A stretch of 64,000 nt of DNA from Sedimentibacter acidaminivorans (GCF_017873955.1 NZ_JAGGKS010000004.1:186001-250000), one strand, 5' to 3'; counted from the first letter of the stretch, positions 28,822 to 36,790 are shown. Translations and numbers: made by a program. The notes: generated by a model from the letters alone, not told the origin.

Positions 28822-29112
28822 CTACTCAAAATATTGTTTGAGCACATTATCTTCTAATTCATCATAATCAACATTTAACATTTTCACAAGTGTATTAAAT
28901 TTCATTTGCAATTCTTCTAATTCTTCACTATCTGTTTTCTGTATACAAACTCTAGCCCCACCTTCTCCAGTACTATCAATAGCGTATATCCTGCCTTCAT
29001 TATCTTGCAGATATAAAACCTTACCGCTTTCTTCTATGTCTATTAATTCAAATTTTTTACCTATCAACTTATTTCTTGCACCATTTAAACTTACAAATGT
29101 ATTTTTTATCAT
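28822..29112 (-). CDS. unknown early phage protein
   Basis: 96 aa from ATG at 29112, 9 nt behind AAAGGAG; the longer in-frame extension overlaps the upstream gene and has no ribosome site. Beta-rich middle (KKFELIDIEESGKVLYLQD), then an acidic helical tail. It follows the XRE-like gene at 29138. Family unknown. Confidence 0.55.
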   Translation of the reverse strand: MIKNTFVSLNGARNKLIGKKFELIDIEESGKVLYLQDNEGRIYAIDSTGEGGARVCIQKTDSEELEELQMKFNTLVKMLNVDYDELEDNVLKQYFE

Positions 29113-29137
29113 TTTTTTATTCTCCTTTAGATTTTTT

Positions 29138-29536
29138 TTATAATATTGTATTACTAGCTGAAAAAATACTTTGAATACTTGTATTGTAATAATTAGCAAT
29201 TTTTAATTTTATTTCATCTCTGGGTACTCTTTCAGCATTTTCATAAGCTGCTAGAGCTTTAATACTTATACCTAAATCTTTAGCAATTTCTTCTTGAGTC
29301 TTATCACCTCTTAACTCCTTTAGTTTTACTGTAAGTTTTACTGTTTGTTTTACATTTTTTCTCCTTGCTTTTTCTGCCTTAATTCCTTGTAGATAACCAA
29401 TTCTAAAACCATTAAGTATAGAATCAAAGTCTCCATTGCTGTTATTCATAATTTCAACTAGATCTCCTAGTCTTAAATCGTATCTTTTATCAATAATTTC
29501 CTTTGCTTCTTCAATCTTTAACATTATATTTTTCAT
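29138..29536 (-). CDS. HTH_3 (XRE) protein with N-terminal extension
   Basis: 132 aa from ATG at 29536 behind GGGAG. Residues ~1-65 are a helical extension with DLRLGDLVEIMNN; residues ~72-130 are an XRE domain (LKELRGDKTQEEIAKDLGIS, then IKALAAYENAERVPRDEIK). A DNA-binding regulator of early element genes, third of its kind in the element. Confidence 0.75.
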   Translation of the reverse strand: MKNIMLKIEEAKEIIDKRYDLRLGDLVEIMNNSNGDFDSILNGFRIGYLQGIKAEKARRKNVKQTVKLTVKLKELRGDKTQEEIAKDLGISIKALAAYENAERVPRDEIKLKIANYYNTSIQSIFSASNTIL

Positions 29537-29667
29537 TTGTAATACTCCCTTCAAATTTTTTTATTGCATTTATTTATAAAATAGGATATACTTTATTTAG
29601 AATATGCCTATATATAATAGCCATTACTTTGGTCGGTGTCGGCTGTATAAAAAATTGTGGGCTTGCG

Positions 29668-29799
29668 TTAAAGAGTTGTTTCATCTTGAGATAGCTCTTT
29701 TTGTTTTTGATTCTGATAACCACTTACAAGTGCAAATAACCTTCTGATTAACTTTTCATCATTTGATGTTTCGATTATATTAATTAATTGTTCTTTCAC
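29668..29799 (-). CDS. 43-aa small early protein
   Basis: GTG start behind GAGGTG (5 nt). Sequence begins KEQLINIIETSNDEKLIRRL. Its start overlaps the stop of the upstream 56-aa gene by 4 bp (GTGA). It resembles the 30243-30377 product, so the two are probably paralogues. Confidence 0.6.
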   Translation of the reverse strand: MKEQLINIIETSNDEKLIRRLFALVSGYQNQKQKELSQDETTL

Positions 29800-29966
29800 A
29801 GTATCACCTCTTTTTCATTATTACTTGATTCAATTTTTTCTTTTTCATAAGCTTCTATTATTCCATCAACAATTTTTTCGTATTGTTCTCTGAAATTCCA
29901 ATTAACATTAATAGTTTCATCTATAATTGAAATATACTTGTCATAATCTTTTCTATTTCGTTTCAC
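29796..29966 (-). CDS. 56-aa small early protein
   Basis: GTG start behind AGGAGG (8-9 nt). Begins KRNRKDYDKYISIIDETINV; mostly helical and charged. Coupled by 4-bp overlap to the next gene. Unrecognised. Confidence 0.6.
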   Translation of the reverse strand: MKRNRKDYDKYISIIDETINVNWNFREQYEKIVDGIIEAYEKEKIESSNNEKEVIL

Positions 29967-30026
29967 AATACCTTACCTCCTATTACCAACAATATAAAAA
30001 TTATTGTTGCTTTAAATCTTATTAAA

Positions 30027-30197
30027 TCAGTATCGTTTAAGAACCTTGTCCAAAACCTTTTTATCATTTACACCATTCTCCTTTTCATAACATCTATCAC
30101 AAAGATATCTTCCATCTTCTGTAACATTTTGATTCTCATTTGTTTCATAATCCATTAATATTCTTTTACATTTATTACAACTAATTGGTATTTGCAC
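30027..30197 (-). CDS. 56-aa zinc-ribbon protein
   Basis: GTG start behind GAGGTG. Two Cys pairs, CNKC (~7-10) and CDRC (~33-36), with a short beta hairpin between, fit a single zinc ribbon. Small phage zinc-finger proteins of this sort often bind nucleic acid or RNA polymerase; the role here is unknown. Confidence 0.65.
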   Translation of the reverse strand: MQIPISCNKCKRILMDYETNENQNVTEDGRYLCDRCYEKENGVNDKKVLDKVLKRY

Positions 30198-30242
30198 TTA
30201 ATTCACCTCAATTCTAATCACTTATTAACTAATAAGATTTTA

Positions 30243-30377
30243 TTACTGCATTCCTTTTTTTGTCTTTTCACTTTCCAAGTAATCCTTAACAATAAAGCTT
30301 AAATTTCTAATAGCTTTTTCACTTTCAATGCTTCCAATCATTTCAATCAATTCTTTTTTAATTTCCTCTATTAAAAT
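30243..30377 (-). CDS. ~44-aa small early protein with unusual start
   Basis: The frame opens right after a GAGGTGA ribosome site, but the only nearby initiators are ATT (30377) or ATA (30371). The product (EEIKKELIEMIGSIESEKAI) resembles the 43-aa protein at 29668-29799. Either a non-standard start is used or the gene has lost its start codon. Confidence 0.4.
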   Translation of the reverse strand: MLIEEIKKELIEMIGSIESEKAIRNLSFIVKDYLESEKTKKGMQ

Positions 30378-30542
30378 TCACCTCAACTGTTATTAATATT
30401 ATCAATATGCTATCATCTTTAACCTTGATATTTTTACCTCTCATGCTCGTATGAATAAAAGAGAGTATGTTGTTTTATGTCTATGGTATATTTACACCTT
30501 TAGCATAATAATTTTACGAAACATCTTCATATACACTTATAA

Positions 30543-30734
30543 CTAATCAAATTTAAATATACCAGTTCTTAAAAAACTACCTATTTCACTTGTATCAAAT
30601 TCATAACTCCTGCTGTATATCTTTCCGTCAATCGTATCTTGTTTGCTGTGTTCATATCCCAATCGCTCTAATCTATTCATGACTGTTGCTCTGTTAGTAT
30701 AAAGTCTTAATCTTTTAGCTTCATAATCAATCAC
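30543..30734 (-). CDS. 63-aa unknown phage protein
   Basis: GTG start (30734) overlapping the stop of a mini-frame at 30727-30792; basic N-terminus (KRLRLYTNRATVMNRLERLG), aromatic C-terminus. Unrecognised. Confidence 0.5.
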   Translation of the reverse strand: MIDYEAKRLRLYTNRATVMNRLERLGYEHSKQDTIDGKIYSRSYEFDTSEIGSFLRTGIFKFD

Positions 30735-30830
30735 TCACTATGTCTGTTTCTGTATCTTGTAAATCTGCAATCTGTTTTAAACTATTTTTCATGGTTTCTT
30801 TTCGTTTTTCCAAATTATTTTTTTAATCAT
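30727..30830 (-). pseudogene. short split frame with strong ribosome site
   Basis: AGGAGGTCAAAGTAC-ATG at 30830 begins a 13-codon frame that ends in CCATGA; the overlapping ATG starts a 21-codon frame (KNSLKQIADLQDTETDIVSD) that runs into the next gene's GTG. Either three coupled mini-genes or one ~35-aa gene split by a one-base frameshift. Confidence 0.35.
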
Positions 30831-30954
30831 GTACTTTGACCTCCTAGACCTTAATATTTTTTATTCTCTTGCTTATATGAATACATGGAGCCCTTTTGTT
30901 TTAACGCTCTAGTATATTTACATTACAGACACACTTTTTTTTGTAAAAATGCTC

Positions 30955-31626
30955 CTATGAACTAATCTTCAAGCTATTGTTTTGTACAAATACCAAACTT
31001 TTAAAAACTTCTATCTTCTTCTTGCAATCATCATAGATTTTTTTATAATGAATTCCCTTGCTTATTTCTTCCTCGATTGTATGAAATATTATGCTTTCAA
31101 CTAATGTTAAATTATTAAGCTGCACTATAGTTGCCTCATCTCTCTTACTAATTCCTACAGTTTTATTTACTAATGTTGAATACAGCCTATAATAATTGTT
31201 AGGGTGTTCACTTCCTTGACTTCTTGCATACTCAATAAATCTTTTAATGGTATCCGATTCTGTCATGCGTGTTGATTTACTATGTTTCCTCGTTTCAAAC
31301 CATTCCTTAGATTGTCTTTCAATAATGAATTTCCGCATTGCATAGAATTGTCTGACTAATTCTTTTTTAAATGCTACTACAATGTTGTTATTTCTTAAAA
31401 GTGTCATTAAAAATGTAGCTTGTTCTTCGTTTAATTGATAATATTGTTCTGGTCTACCTCCAGTACTTTATCGGTTTAAAACCGATAAAGTTCCAAAATC
31501 TAAAAAATCATTTTTATAGTCATTAATTAACTCTTTTATACTAATATGTTTATTGTTTGTACCTTCTGCAATAACTAAACTGTCTGTAAAAACATCATTT
31601 CCTTTTATAGCAACTAAATCATTCAA
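30955..31626 (-). pseudogene. phage Rha-family regulatory protein, broken by a nonsense codon
   Basis: Frame from TTG at 31626 (behind AAGGTG) to 30955, about 223 codons. The N-terminus NDLVAIKGNDVFTDSLVIAE and the continuation STGGRPEQYYQLNEEQATFL are typical of Rha proteins. An in-frame TAA at 31468-31470 interrupts them, where the family pattern calls for a Lys codon (AAA). Downstream frame is intact (the 150-aa part from 31407: NNNIVVAFKKELVRQFYAMR). A single A-to-T change explains the break. Rha proteins act as antirepressor-like regulators of lysogeny. Confidence 0.75.
31465..31491. repeat. 27-bp perfect palindrome carrying the nonsense codon
   Basis: ACTTTATCGGTTT-T-AAACCGATAAAGT on the minus strand. 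The TAA that breaks the Rha frame is part of the right arm. Confidence 0.85.
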
Positions 31627-31641
31627 TAATTTACACCTTCA

Positions 31642-31845
31642 TTATAATTGTCTGCCTTCTCGAGCTGCATTGTCTAAAAACTCCTTCATTAAAGGAATGT
31701 TTATTTTAGTAATAGCTCCAATTTTCACAAAACATGGAATCTGGTTTGTCCTTGCAAGCTGATAGAGCTTGTCCCTTCCCATATTAAAAATAATAGTCCC
31801 TTCTGCTATTGAGCACATATATTGATTCTTTTCCAATTCATTCAC
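31642..31845 (-). CDS. Tn916-type excisionase-like DNA-binding protein
   Basis: 67 aa if the GTG at 31845 is used; a TTG three codons later has better spacing from GAGGTGA. It resembles the Tn916 Xis family: GRDKLYQLARTNQIPCFVKI, then a wing and NIPLMKEFLDNAAREG. It may be a transcription regulator rather than the true excisionase, since another candidate lies at the other end. Confidence 0.65.
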   Translation of the reverse strand: MNELEKNQYMCSIAEGTIIFNMGRDKLYQLARTNQIPCFVKIGAITKINIPLMKEFLDNAAREGRQL

Positions 31846-32047
31846 CTCATTTCTATATTATACTAAATTATATGATTTTGAATTATTATGCGCAAGAAAA
31901 CTAATTTCACAAATAAAGGCGTTTATATACTTCTTAATTACCATCTTTATTTTCAATGTTATATTTATATTCAAACATAGACTAAACTGTTTAATAAAAA
32001 TATCGTTACCCTTTAATTAATAATTAATTGTATATTCCTTTTATTTT

Positions 32048-32284
32048 TTATATCGTTTTCGAAACTTTTTGATTAAAAAAATATTCATCTGCACTTATAT
32101 TATAAGAACTACAAATAATTCTTACATCATTTAGAGTAAAATCTGAACCAGTTCCATTAAGATTCTGATTGAAAGTAGATTTAGTTTTCCCCAATAATTT
32201 AGCTACTTCGTATTGTTTGATATCCTTTTCTACTAAAAACCCCTTTAATTTTAAATATGGTTTATGTGTTCTATCTATTTTCAC
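32048..32284 (-). CDS. Cro-like XRE regulator
   Basis: 78 aa from GTG at 32284, 7 nt from AGGAGG (an earlier GTG two codons upstream lies in the ribosome site). HTH: KDIKQYEVAKLLGKTKSTFN, then FTLNDVRIICSSYNISADEY. It is divergent from the repressor-like gene across shared operators. One more operator-like word (CGAAACTTT, 32060) lies inside its own 3' end. Confidence 0.75.
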   Translation of the reverse strand: MKIDRTHKPYLKLKGFLVEKDIKQYEVAKLLGKTKSTFNQNLNGTGSDFTLNDVRIICSSYNISADEYFFNQKVSKTI

Positions 32285-32310
32285 CAACACCCCTCCTTTG
32301 TTATTTGATT

Positions 32311-32418
32311 CGAAACTTTGTTTAAATTAAGTATATCAAAATAAAGTTTCGTTGTCAATAACTTTATTGCATTATTTCAAAAATAATATTTGCTTTTTCG
32401 AAACTTGTTTGCTATAAT
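32311..32418. promoter_or_regulatory. divergent lysogeny promoters with shared operators
   Basis: Minus promoter: TTGACA, 17 bp, TATACT (32330-32358). Plus promoter: TTGCTT, 17 bp, TATAAT (32390-32418). The word CGAAACTTT occurs at 32311-32319, inverted at 32343-32351 (inside the minus promoter spacer) and as CGAAACTTG at 32399-32407 (inside the plus promoter spacer). Such placement fits repressor/Cro competition. Confidence 0.75.
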
Positions 32419-32448
32419 CAAATTATTATATTTAAGGAGTATATTTTT

Positions 32449-33318
32449 ATGAATATTGAATTCGGACAACGTTTAAGAAAAATAAGAAAAGAAAAAAATT
32501 TAACTCAAGAAGAGTTGTCTATTAATTTAAATAGAAAATATAACACAACCATTAATAAAGGTATGATTTCAAAATGGGAAAATGGTAAAGAACAACCTAG
32601 ACTTGAATTTATTCTAAATATTTCTGACTATTTAAATATTGATGTAGCATATTTAATGGGATTTAAAGACTCTTTAAAAGGTAGCAATTTATTTCCTGAT
32701 GACGATATTGATAAAGTTATTAATAAAAACATTCCTAACTTTATTAATTATTTGAATGATGTATGTAAGGAACTATTGATTTTCAATGAAAAATTGACAG
32801 ATGAATATTTTATGGAAATATCATATGAAATATCAAAAGATATCTCAGAAAAAATAGACTATGACTTCTATATGGATATTATTAATAAGTGTATTGAAAA
32901 TACAGAAAAATATAAAGAGTCAATTACTATTAGTGATATACATAAAGAAATTAAAAATATAGATATACTTTATGAAATCAAATCTTTTATAGAAGGTAAA
33001 TTCATAAATACATTTTATGATATTTATAGCTATGTTTATGATATTGAAACTTCAGTTTTTGATATATTCAATTCAGAAAAAGATAGTTTTAATATAAAAC
33101 CAATTATTGAAAATATAGATTATGTTAAATTTATAGAAGATATGTCACTTGAAATATCTGAAATAGTCGAAAATGAAGTATTTCATAGTGTTCTTAAAGA
33201 AATTCTTATTTTTTTTACAAGACAATTAAATGTAAAAGCAAAAGAAATGGTTCTAGAATATATTAAATTTCTATTAAATAATGATATACATAAAGAATCA
33301 AATAAAATGTCTAAATAA
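32449..33318 (+). CDS. XRE-family repressor, CI-like
   Basis: 289 aa. HTH_3 at residues 5-72 (FGQRLRKIRKEKNLTQEELS, then GMISKWENGKEQPRLEFILN). The long C-terminal part (~80-285) is helical, rich in Ile/Asp/Glu, and shows no LexA-like protease Ser-Lys signature that I can see. ATG behind AAGGAG. Its promoter carries operator words, suggesting autoregulation. Without a self-cleavage domain, induction may need an antirepressor such as the broken Rha gene or another route. Confidence 0.75.
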   Translation: MNIEFGQRLRKIRKEKNLTQEELSINLNRKYNTTINKGMISKWENGKEQPRLEFILNISDYLNIDVAYLMGFKDSLKGSNLFPDDDIDKVINKNIPNFINYLNDVCKELLIFNEKLTDEYFMEISYEISKDISEKIDYDFYMDIINKCIENTEKYKESITISDIHKEIKNIDILYEIKSFIEGKFINTFYDIYSYVYDIETSVFDIFNSEKDSFNIKPIIENIDYVKFIEDMSLEISEIVENEVFHSVLKEILIFFTRQLNVKAKEMVLEYIKFLLNNDIHKESNKMSK

Positions 33319-33334
33319 ATCTGGGGGATATATA

Positions 33335-33547
33335 ATGAAAATAGGACTAAGAAAACCAAGTTTAAAGAAGAGTATTAAAGCTCGCACTACTGGAAGAATT
33401 AAAAGGGAAATCAAAGGAACTATTAATCCTTTGTATGGTAAAAAGGGCATGGGGTGGATACGTGACCCTAAAAAAGCTATGTACAACAAAGTGTACAACA
33501 AAACAACATTTAGTATATTTGATGTATTTAAAAAGCTATTTAAGTGA
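33335..33547 (+). CDS. small basic phage protein next to integrase
   Basis: 70 aa from ATG at 33335 behind GGGGG; very basic (KIGLRKPSLKKSIKARTTGR), ending KKAMYNKVYNKTTFSIFDVF, a tail I have seen in Firmicute prophage proteins beside repressors. Function unknown. Confidence 0.6.
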   Translation: MKIGLRKPSLKKSIKARTTGRIKREIKGTINPLYGKKGMGWIRDPKKAMYNKVYNKTTFSIFDVFKKLFK

Positions 33548-33557
33548 GGTGTAATAA

Positions 33558-34727
33558 ATGGCGAACAAACCAAAGACAAATGCAAATGCAAAAGGACATG
33601 ACTATTTTCGTGTACGTGCATTAATGGGATATGACAGTAAAGGAAGTCCAGTTTATAAAAATTTTTACGGTTCTTCTAAATCAGATGCTGAAAAAATGAA
33701 AAAGAAATATCTAGATGATTTAGAGGACGGTTTAAATCCTGACTTAGCATCACAGTCACTAAGTCAGGCAATGTATACATGGTTGTGGGATATTGAGAAA
33801 TATAACGGCAATAAATCGTCCAGTTTCGAAAGATATGAGAGTATCTATAGAAATTATATAAAAAATTCAAAACTTGGTTTATTGGTTGTGTCTGAAATAA
33901 AAAAATTACCTGTACAGAAATATTATAACTCATTAGTAAATGAAGGTAAGAGCGAATCACAGGTTAAAAATCTTCACAAACTACTTAATAAATTTTATAG
34001 GTATGCCGAAACCGAAGGATATATAATCAAAAATCCACTCGTAGGATTGAAACTGCCTAAAGGTAATGAAGAAGACCTTGATGAAGATGATAGGATTGTC
34101 GAAACATTCACCAATGAAGAAATAAACAAAATACTTGCTAGTCTAGAAAATGTAAAATTACGATATATAATCGTCTTTGCATTGCTGACTGGGTGTAGAC
34201 AAGGAGAAATATTGGCTCTTAAAAAATCAGATATAAAAGGCGATGTTATTAAAATAAATAAAAGTGTTCGTAATGTTAAGATATTTGATGATGAAGAAAA
34301 CTATTCACATGAATTGAAAGTAACTAAACCTAAAACAAAGAGTTCCAATAGAGAAATACCAATAACCGCTAAATTGCATTCAGAACTCAAAAAGTTAGAT
34401 AAGCTAAATATGGAGGAAAAATTAAAACTCGGACCTGCATATACTGCAAACAATCTTTTATTCCCCTCATTGACAGGTACTCATATAGATGCTAAAAATC
34501 TAAGAAGGTCATGGGAACGTGCTTTAGATAATGTAGGAGTCCCTAGGAAGAAATTTCATGCTTTAAGGCATACATATGCCACAAGATTATTTGAGAACGG
34601 AACTTCCATTTTGACAGTGTCAAGATTACTCGGTCACAGTTCAACCAGAACAACTGAAATATATACTCATGTATTAGAAGAAGTAAAAGCTAAAGAAGTT
34701 GAATGCTTAGATGCTATTTTTTATTAG
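33558..34727 (+). CDS. int: tyrosine site-specific integrase
   Basis: 389 aa. An N-terminal arm-binding domain (~10-60), a SAM-like core-binding domain (~65-160) and a catalytic domain with Arg in TGCRQGEILAL (~214), HALRHTYATRL (~334), LGHSSTRTTEIYTHV with the nucleophile Tyr (~369). It recombines the tRNA-Arg att sites. It is 140 bp from attR, with arm-type repeats in between. ATG behind GTGAGGTG. Confidence 0.95.
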   Translation: MANKPKTNANAKGHDYFRVRALMGYDSKGSPVYKNFYGSSKSDAEKMKKKYLDDLEDGLNPDLASQSLSQAMYTWLWDIEKYNGNKSSSFERYESIYRNYIKNSKLGLLVVSEIKKLPVQKYYNSLVNEGKSESQVKNLHKLLNKFYRYAETEGYIIKNPLVGLKLPKGNEEDLDEDDRIVETFTNEEINKILASLENVKLRYIIVFALLTGCRQGEILALKKSDIKGDVIKINKSVRNVKIFDDEENYSHELKVTKPKTKSSNREIPITAKLHSELKKLDKLNMEEKLKLGPAYTANNLLFPSLTGTHIDAKNLRRSWERALDNVGVPRKKFHALRHTYATRLFENGTSILTVSRLLGHSSTRTTEIYTHVLEEVKAKEVECLDAIFY

Positions 34728-34736
34728 AAGATAAAA

Positions 34737-34758
34737 AAGTTCGCCAAAAGTTCGCCAC
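34737..34758 (+). repeat. integrase arm-type site, right
   Basis: Exact 22-bp copy of 20126-20147, starting just after the integrase stop. Confidence 0.7.
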
Positions 34759-34776
34759 TATGAGAAAAATAATACT

Positions 34777-34860
34777 AGAAAATTTTAGTAAACATCAGTA
34801 AGATATTTGTTGATATTTCAATATTTTTAGAAAAGTTTAGTATACATCAGAAAGCTATTT
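34777..34860 (+). repeat. 32-bp direct repeat between integrase and attR
   Basis: 34777-34808 and 34829-34860 match at 28 of 32 positions (shared core TTTAGTA-N-ACATCAG). The second copy ends six bases before the att core. Probably further integrase or Xis binding sites. Confidence 0.65.
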
Positions 34861-34866
34861 TTCAAT

Positions 34867-34904
34867 TCCAGGCGTCGGGGGTTCGAATCCCTCATGGTTC
34901 ACCA
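34867..34904 (+). repeat. attR core, 38 bp
   Basis: Exact copy of the tRNA-Arg 3' end, without the 5' part of a tRNA: the displaced original end. Confidence 0.92.
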
Positions 34905-34911
34905 AAATTAA

Positions 34912-34959
34912 AAACAAAAGAACTTACTAAATTTTATTTTACATTAAGTTCTTTTGTTT
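34912..34959. terminator. original tRNA-Arg terminator outside attR
   Basis: AAACAAAAGAACTTA / TAAGTTCTTTTGTTT stem, also usable by the convergent YcxB-like gene. Confidence 0.7.
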
Positions 34960-34986
34960 ATTCAAATAACAACAAGAATATTTTCA

Positions 34987-35514
34987 TTAATTTTTAAATT
35001 CTTCAAGCACCTTAAAATCAATTTCCGCAATATCTTTAGTATTTTTAATAATATCTGCAATCAAATTATAATTTTTATCAATATTTTTATTTAAAACAAG
35101 TAGTTTATTTGATGTTTTGAAAACAATAGGATATAACATATCTAACTTATTCGCATCTTTAACTATGCTTTTGAAATCGGACCATGGATAAATATAATTC
35201 TTCTTTCCATTAAAGTGTATAAGTGCATTATTAGTTACCTGATAATATATTGCTTTATGTTTAGATATTGATTTTGTACACAAAATTGTATTTAGAACTC
35301 CAATCAATGCAAAAAGCCCAACTAAGGTTATTCTTATGCTTTTATAACTTGATGATTTGGAAAACAAAATATTAAAAATTACAAAAAAAGATAATATAAT
35401 AACCATATCAAGATACATATTTTTTATTAATTTTGATATATATTTTTGTTTGAGGAAATATTTTTTTCCAATATAATCCTCATGTTTTTTTAACTCATTT
35501 CTAAATTCATCCAT
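34987..35514 (-). CDS. YcxB-like membrane protein
   Basis: 175 aa. Two membrane helices (~35-55 and ~62-85) and a soluble C-terminal part (YYQVTNNALIHFNGKKNYIY, then PWSDFKSIVKD) characteristic of the YcxB-like family by pattern. No catalytic residues known. Monocistronic, chromosomal side of attR. Confidence 0.6.
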   Translation of the reverse strand: MDEFRNELKKHEDYIGKKYFLKQKYISKLIKNMYLDMVIILSFFVIFNILFSKSSSYKSIRITLVGLFALIGVLNTILCTKSISKHKAIYYQVTNNALIHFNGKKNYIYPWSDFKSIVKDANKLDMLYPIVFKTSNKLLVLNKNIDKNYNLIADIIKNTKDIAEIDFKVLEEFKN

Positions 35515-35670
35515 TATATTACCATCCTTTTTATTATATTACATCTTATCATACATTTTTTATAATATAAATAGTTTTATATTATGTTAATCTAAATAGT
35601 AATAACTTTTTGTGTGACAAATAAAAAATTGCTAAGTTCTCTTTAGTATTTTTAATTGAATTATTTTTTC

Positions 35671-35706
35671 TCACAAGAAAACAGACAAGGTTAATACCAT
35701 GTCTGT
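35671..35706 (-). terminator. terminator after butyrate kinase
   Basis: ACAGACA / TGTCTGT stem followed by TTTCTT on the minus strand. Confidence 0.55.
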
Positions 35707-35728
35707 TCTTGTCTATATATTATATTTA

Positions 35729-36790
35729 TTAAAGTTCTTTTGCTTTTTCTTCATCTCTTAGAATACGAAGTGCTCCATATGCTAATGCTTCCATTTCATT
35801 TTCACCAGCAACAATTTCTACTGGTACAAGCTTATCAATTCTAACTTTTATCATATCTGTAAGCATTTTCGAATATGCCATACCACCAGTTAATATAACC
35901 GCATCAATTTTTTCTTCAAAGCTTGCTAACAGAATTCCTATGCCCTTTGCAACTTGAAGTGCCTCTGCTTCATATACTAACTTAGCATATTCATCTCCAT
36001 CTGAAATTCTTTTCTCAATCTCACGACAATCGGTAGTTCCTAATAAGGATTTAAGCCCACCTTCTCCCCTTATTTTCTTTAGCATTTCTTTTTTCGTATA
36101 TTTTCCAGAATAGCACATTTCAACAACATAAAATAAATTAAGGCTTCCAGAACGATCTGGCGAAAATGGACCTGCATCATCACTAACAGAATCTATAATT
36201 CTACCGTGTTGATGTGCACTAATACTTATGCCCCCACCCATGTGTGCTACAACATAATTCATATCCTCATATTTTTTACCATGACTTTTTGCCAATCTCA
36301 TTGATATAGCCCTAGAATTTAACACATGACAAAAGCTTTCTCTTTCTACTTCCTTAAAACCAGTAACCTTAGCAACAGGTAGCAATTCATTGCTTGTTAC
36401 CGCATCATAAATATAAGCTGGAATTCCTAATGGCTTAGCAAAAGAGTCAGCTATAAGTCCACCTAAGTTTGAAGCATGCACAAATATTGGATTGTTTTCA
36501 AGTTCATTTCTCATCTTTTCATTAACAATATATCCACCTGTAGTTAGGTTCCTTATAATTCCACCACGTCCAACTACTGCAGACAATGTAGACGAATCTA
36601 TTTTTGCCTCACTTAGGTATTTTCTAATTATGTCTTTTCGATAGTCAAATTGCTCTATTAATTCTGAAAATTTACTAAGTTCCTCAACAGAATGTTCAAT
36701 GTTTTTTGAGAAAATTTCTTTTTCCTCATCAAATACTGCTATTTTGGTACTTGTAGAACCTGGGTTGATTGCAAGTATTCTGTAACTCAT
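35729..36790 (-). CDS. buk: butyrate kinase
   Basis: 353 aa from ATG at 36790 behind AGGAG; the GTG three codons upstream overlaps the ribosome site. Acetokinase-family motifs: ILAINPGSTSTKIAVFD (4-20), VVAHMGGGISISAH (~183) and SDDAGPFSPDRSGSL (~207). It converts butyryl phosphate and ADP to butyrate and ATP, in fermentation. No ptb partner is in this window. The branched-chain acyl kinase variant cannot be excluded. Confidence 0.9.
   Translation of the reverse strand: MSYRILAINPGSTSTKIAVFDEEKEIFSKNIEHSVEELSKFSELIEQFDYRKDIIRKYLSEAKIDSSTLSAVVGRGGIIRNLTTGGYIVNEKMRNELENNPIFVHASNLGGLIADSFAKPLGIPAYIYDAVTSNELLPVAKVTGFKEVERESFCHVLNSRAISMRLAKSHGKKYEDMNYVVAHMGGGISISAHQHGRIIDSVSDDAGPFSPDRSGSLNLFYVVEMCYSGKYTKKEMLKKIRGEGGLKSLLGTTDCREIEKRISDGDEYAKLVYEAEALQVAKGIGILLASFEEKIDAVILTGGMAYSKMLTDMIKVRIDKLVPVEIVAGENEMEALAYGALRILRDEEKAKEL

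Larger units (their letters stand above)
30424..30935. repeat. diverged direct repeat of ~85 bp upstream of two early genes
   Basis: 30424-30510 and 30850-30935 share an ordered set of words (CCTT-ATATTTTT, GCT-N2-TATGAATA, TATATTTACA). Both lie in non-coding stretches that precede minus-strand genes on their other side. Probably duplicated leader or promoter DNA. Confidence 0.4.
20047..34904. mobile_element. 14.8 kb integrated element (decayed prophage or phage-derived island) in tRNA-Arg
   Basis: It is bounded by a 38-bp direct repeat of the tRNA-Arg 3' end (20047-20084 and 34867-34904). A tyrosine integrase lies beside the right end. The gene order is phage-like: integrase, repressor and Cro-like gene with shared operators, an antirepressor-type Rha pseudogene, small early genes, replication initiator, DnaB-like helicase, sigma factor, ClpP-like head protease, HNH nuclease, tape measure protein, excisionase-like gene. 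Terminase, portal, major capsid, tail sheath/tube and lysis genes are absent, and at least one gene is broken, so it is unlikely to form particles alone. Confidence 0.9.
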
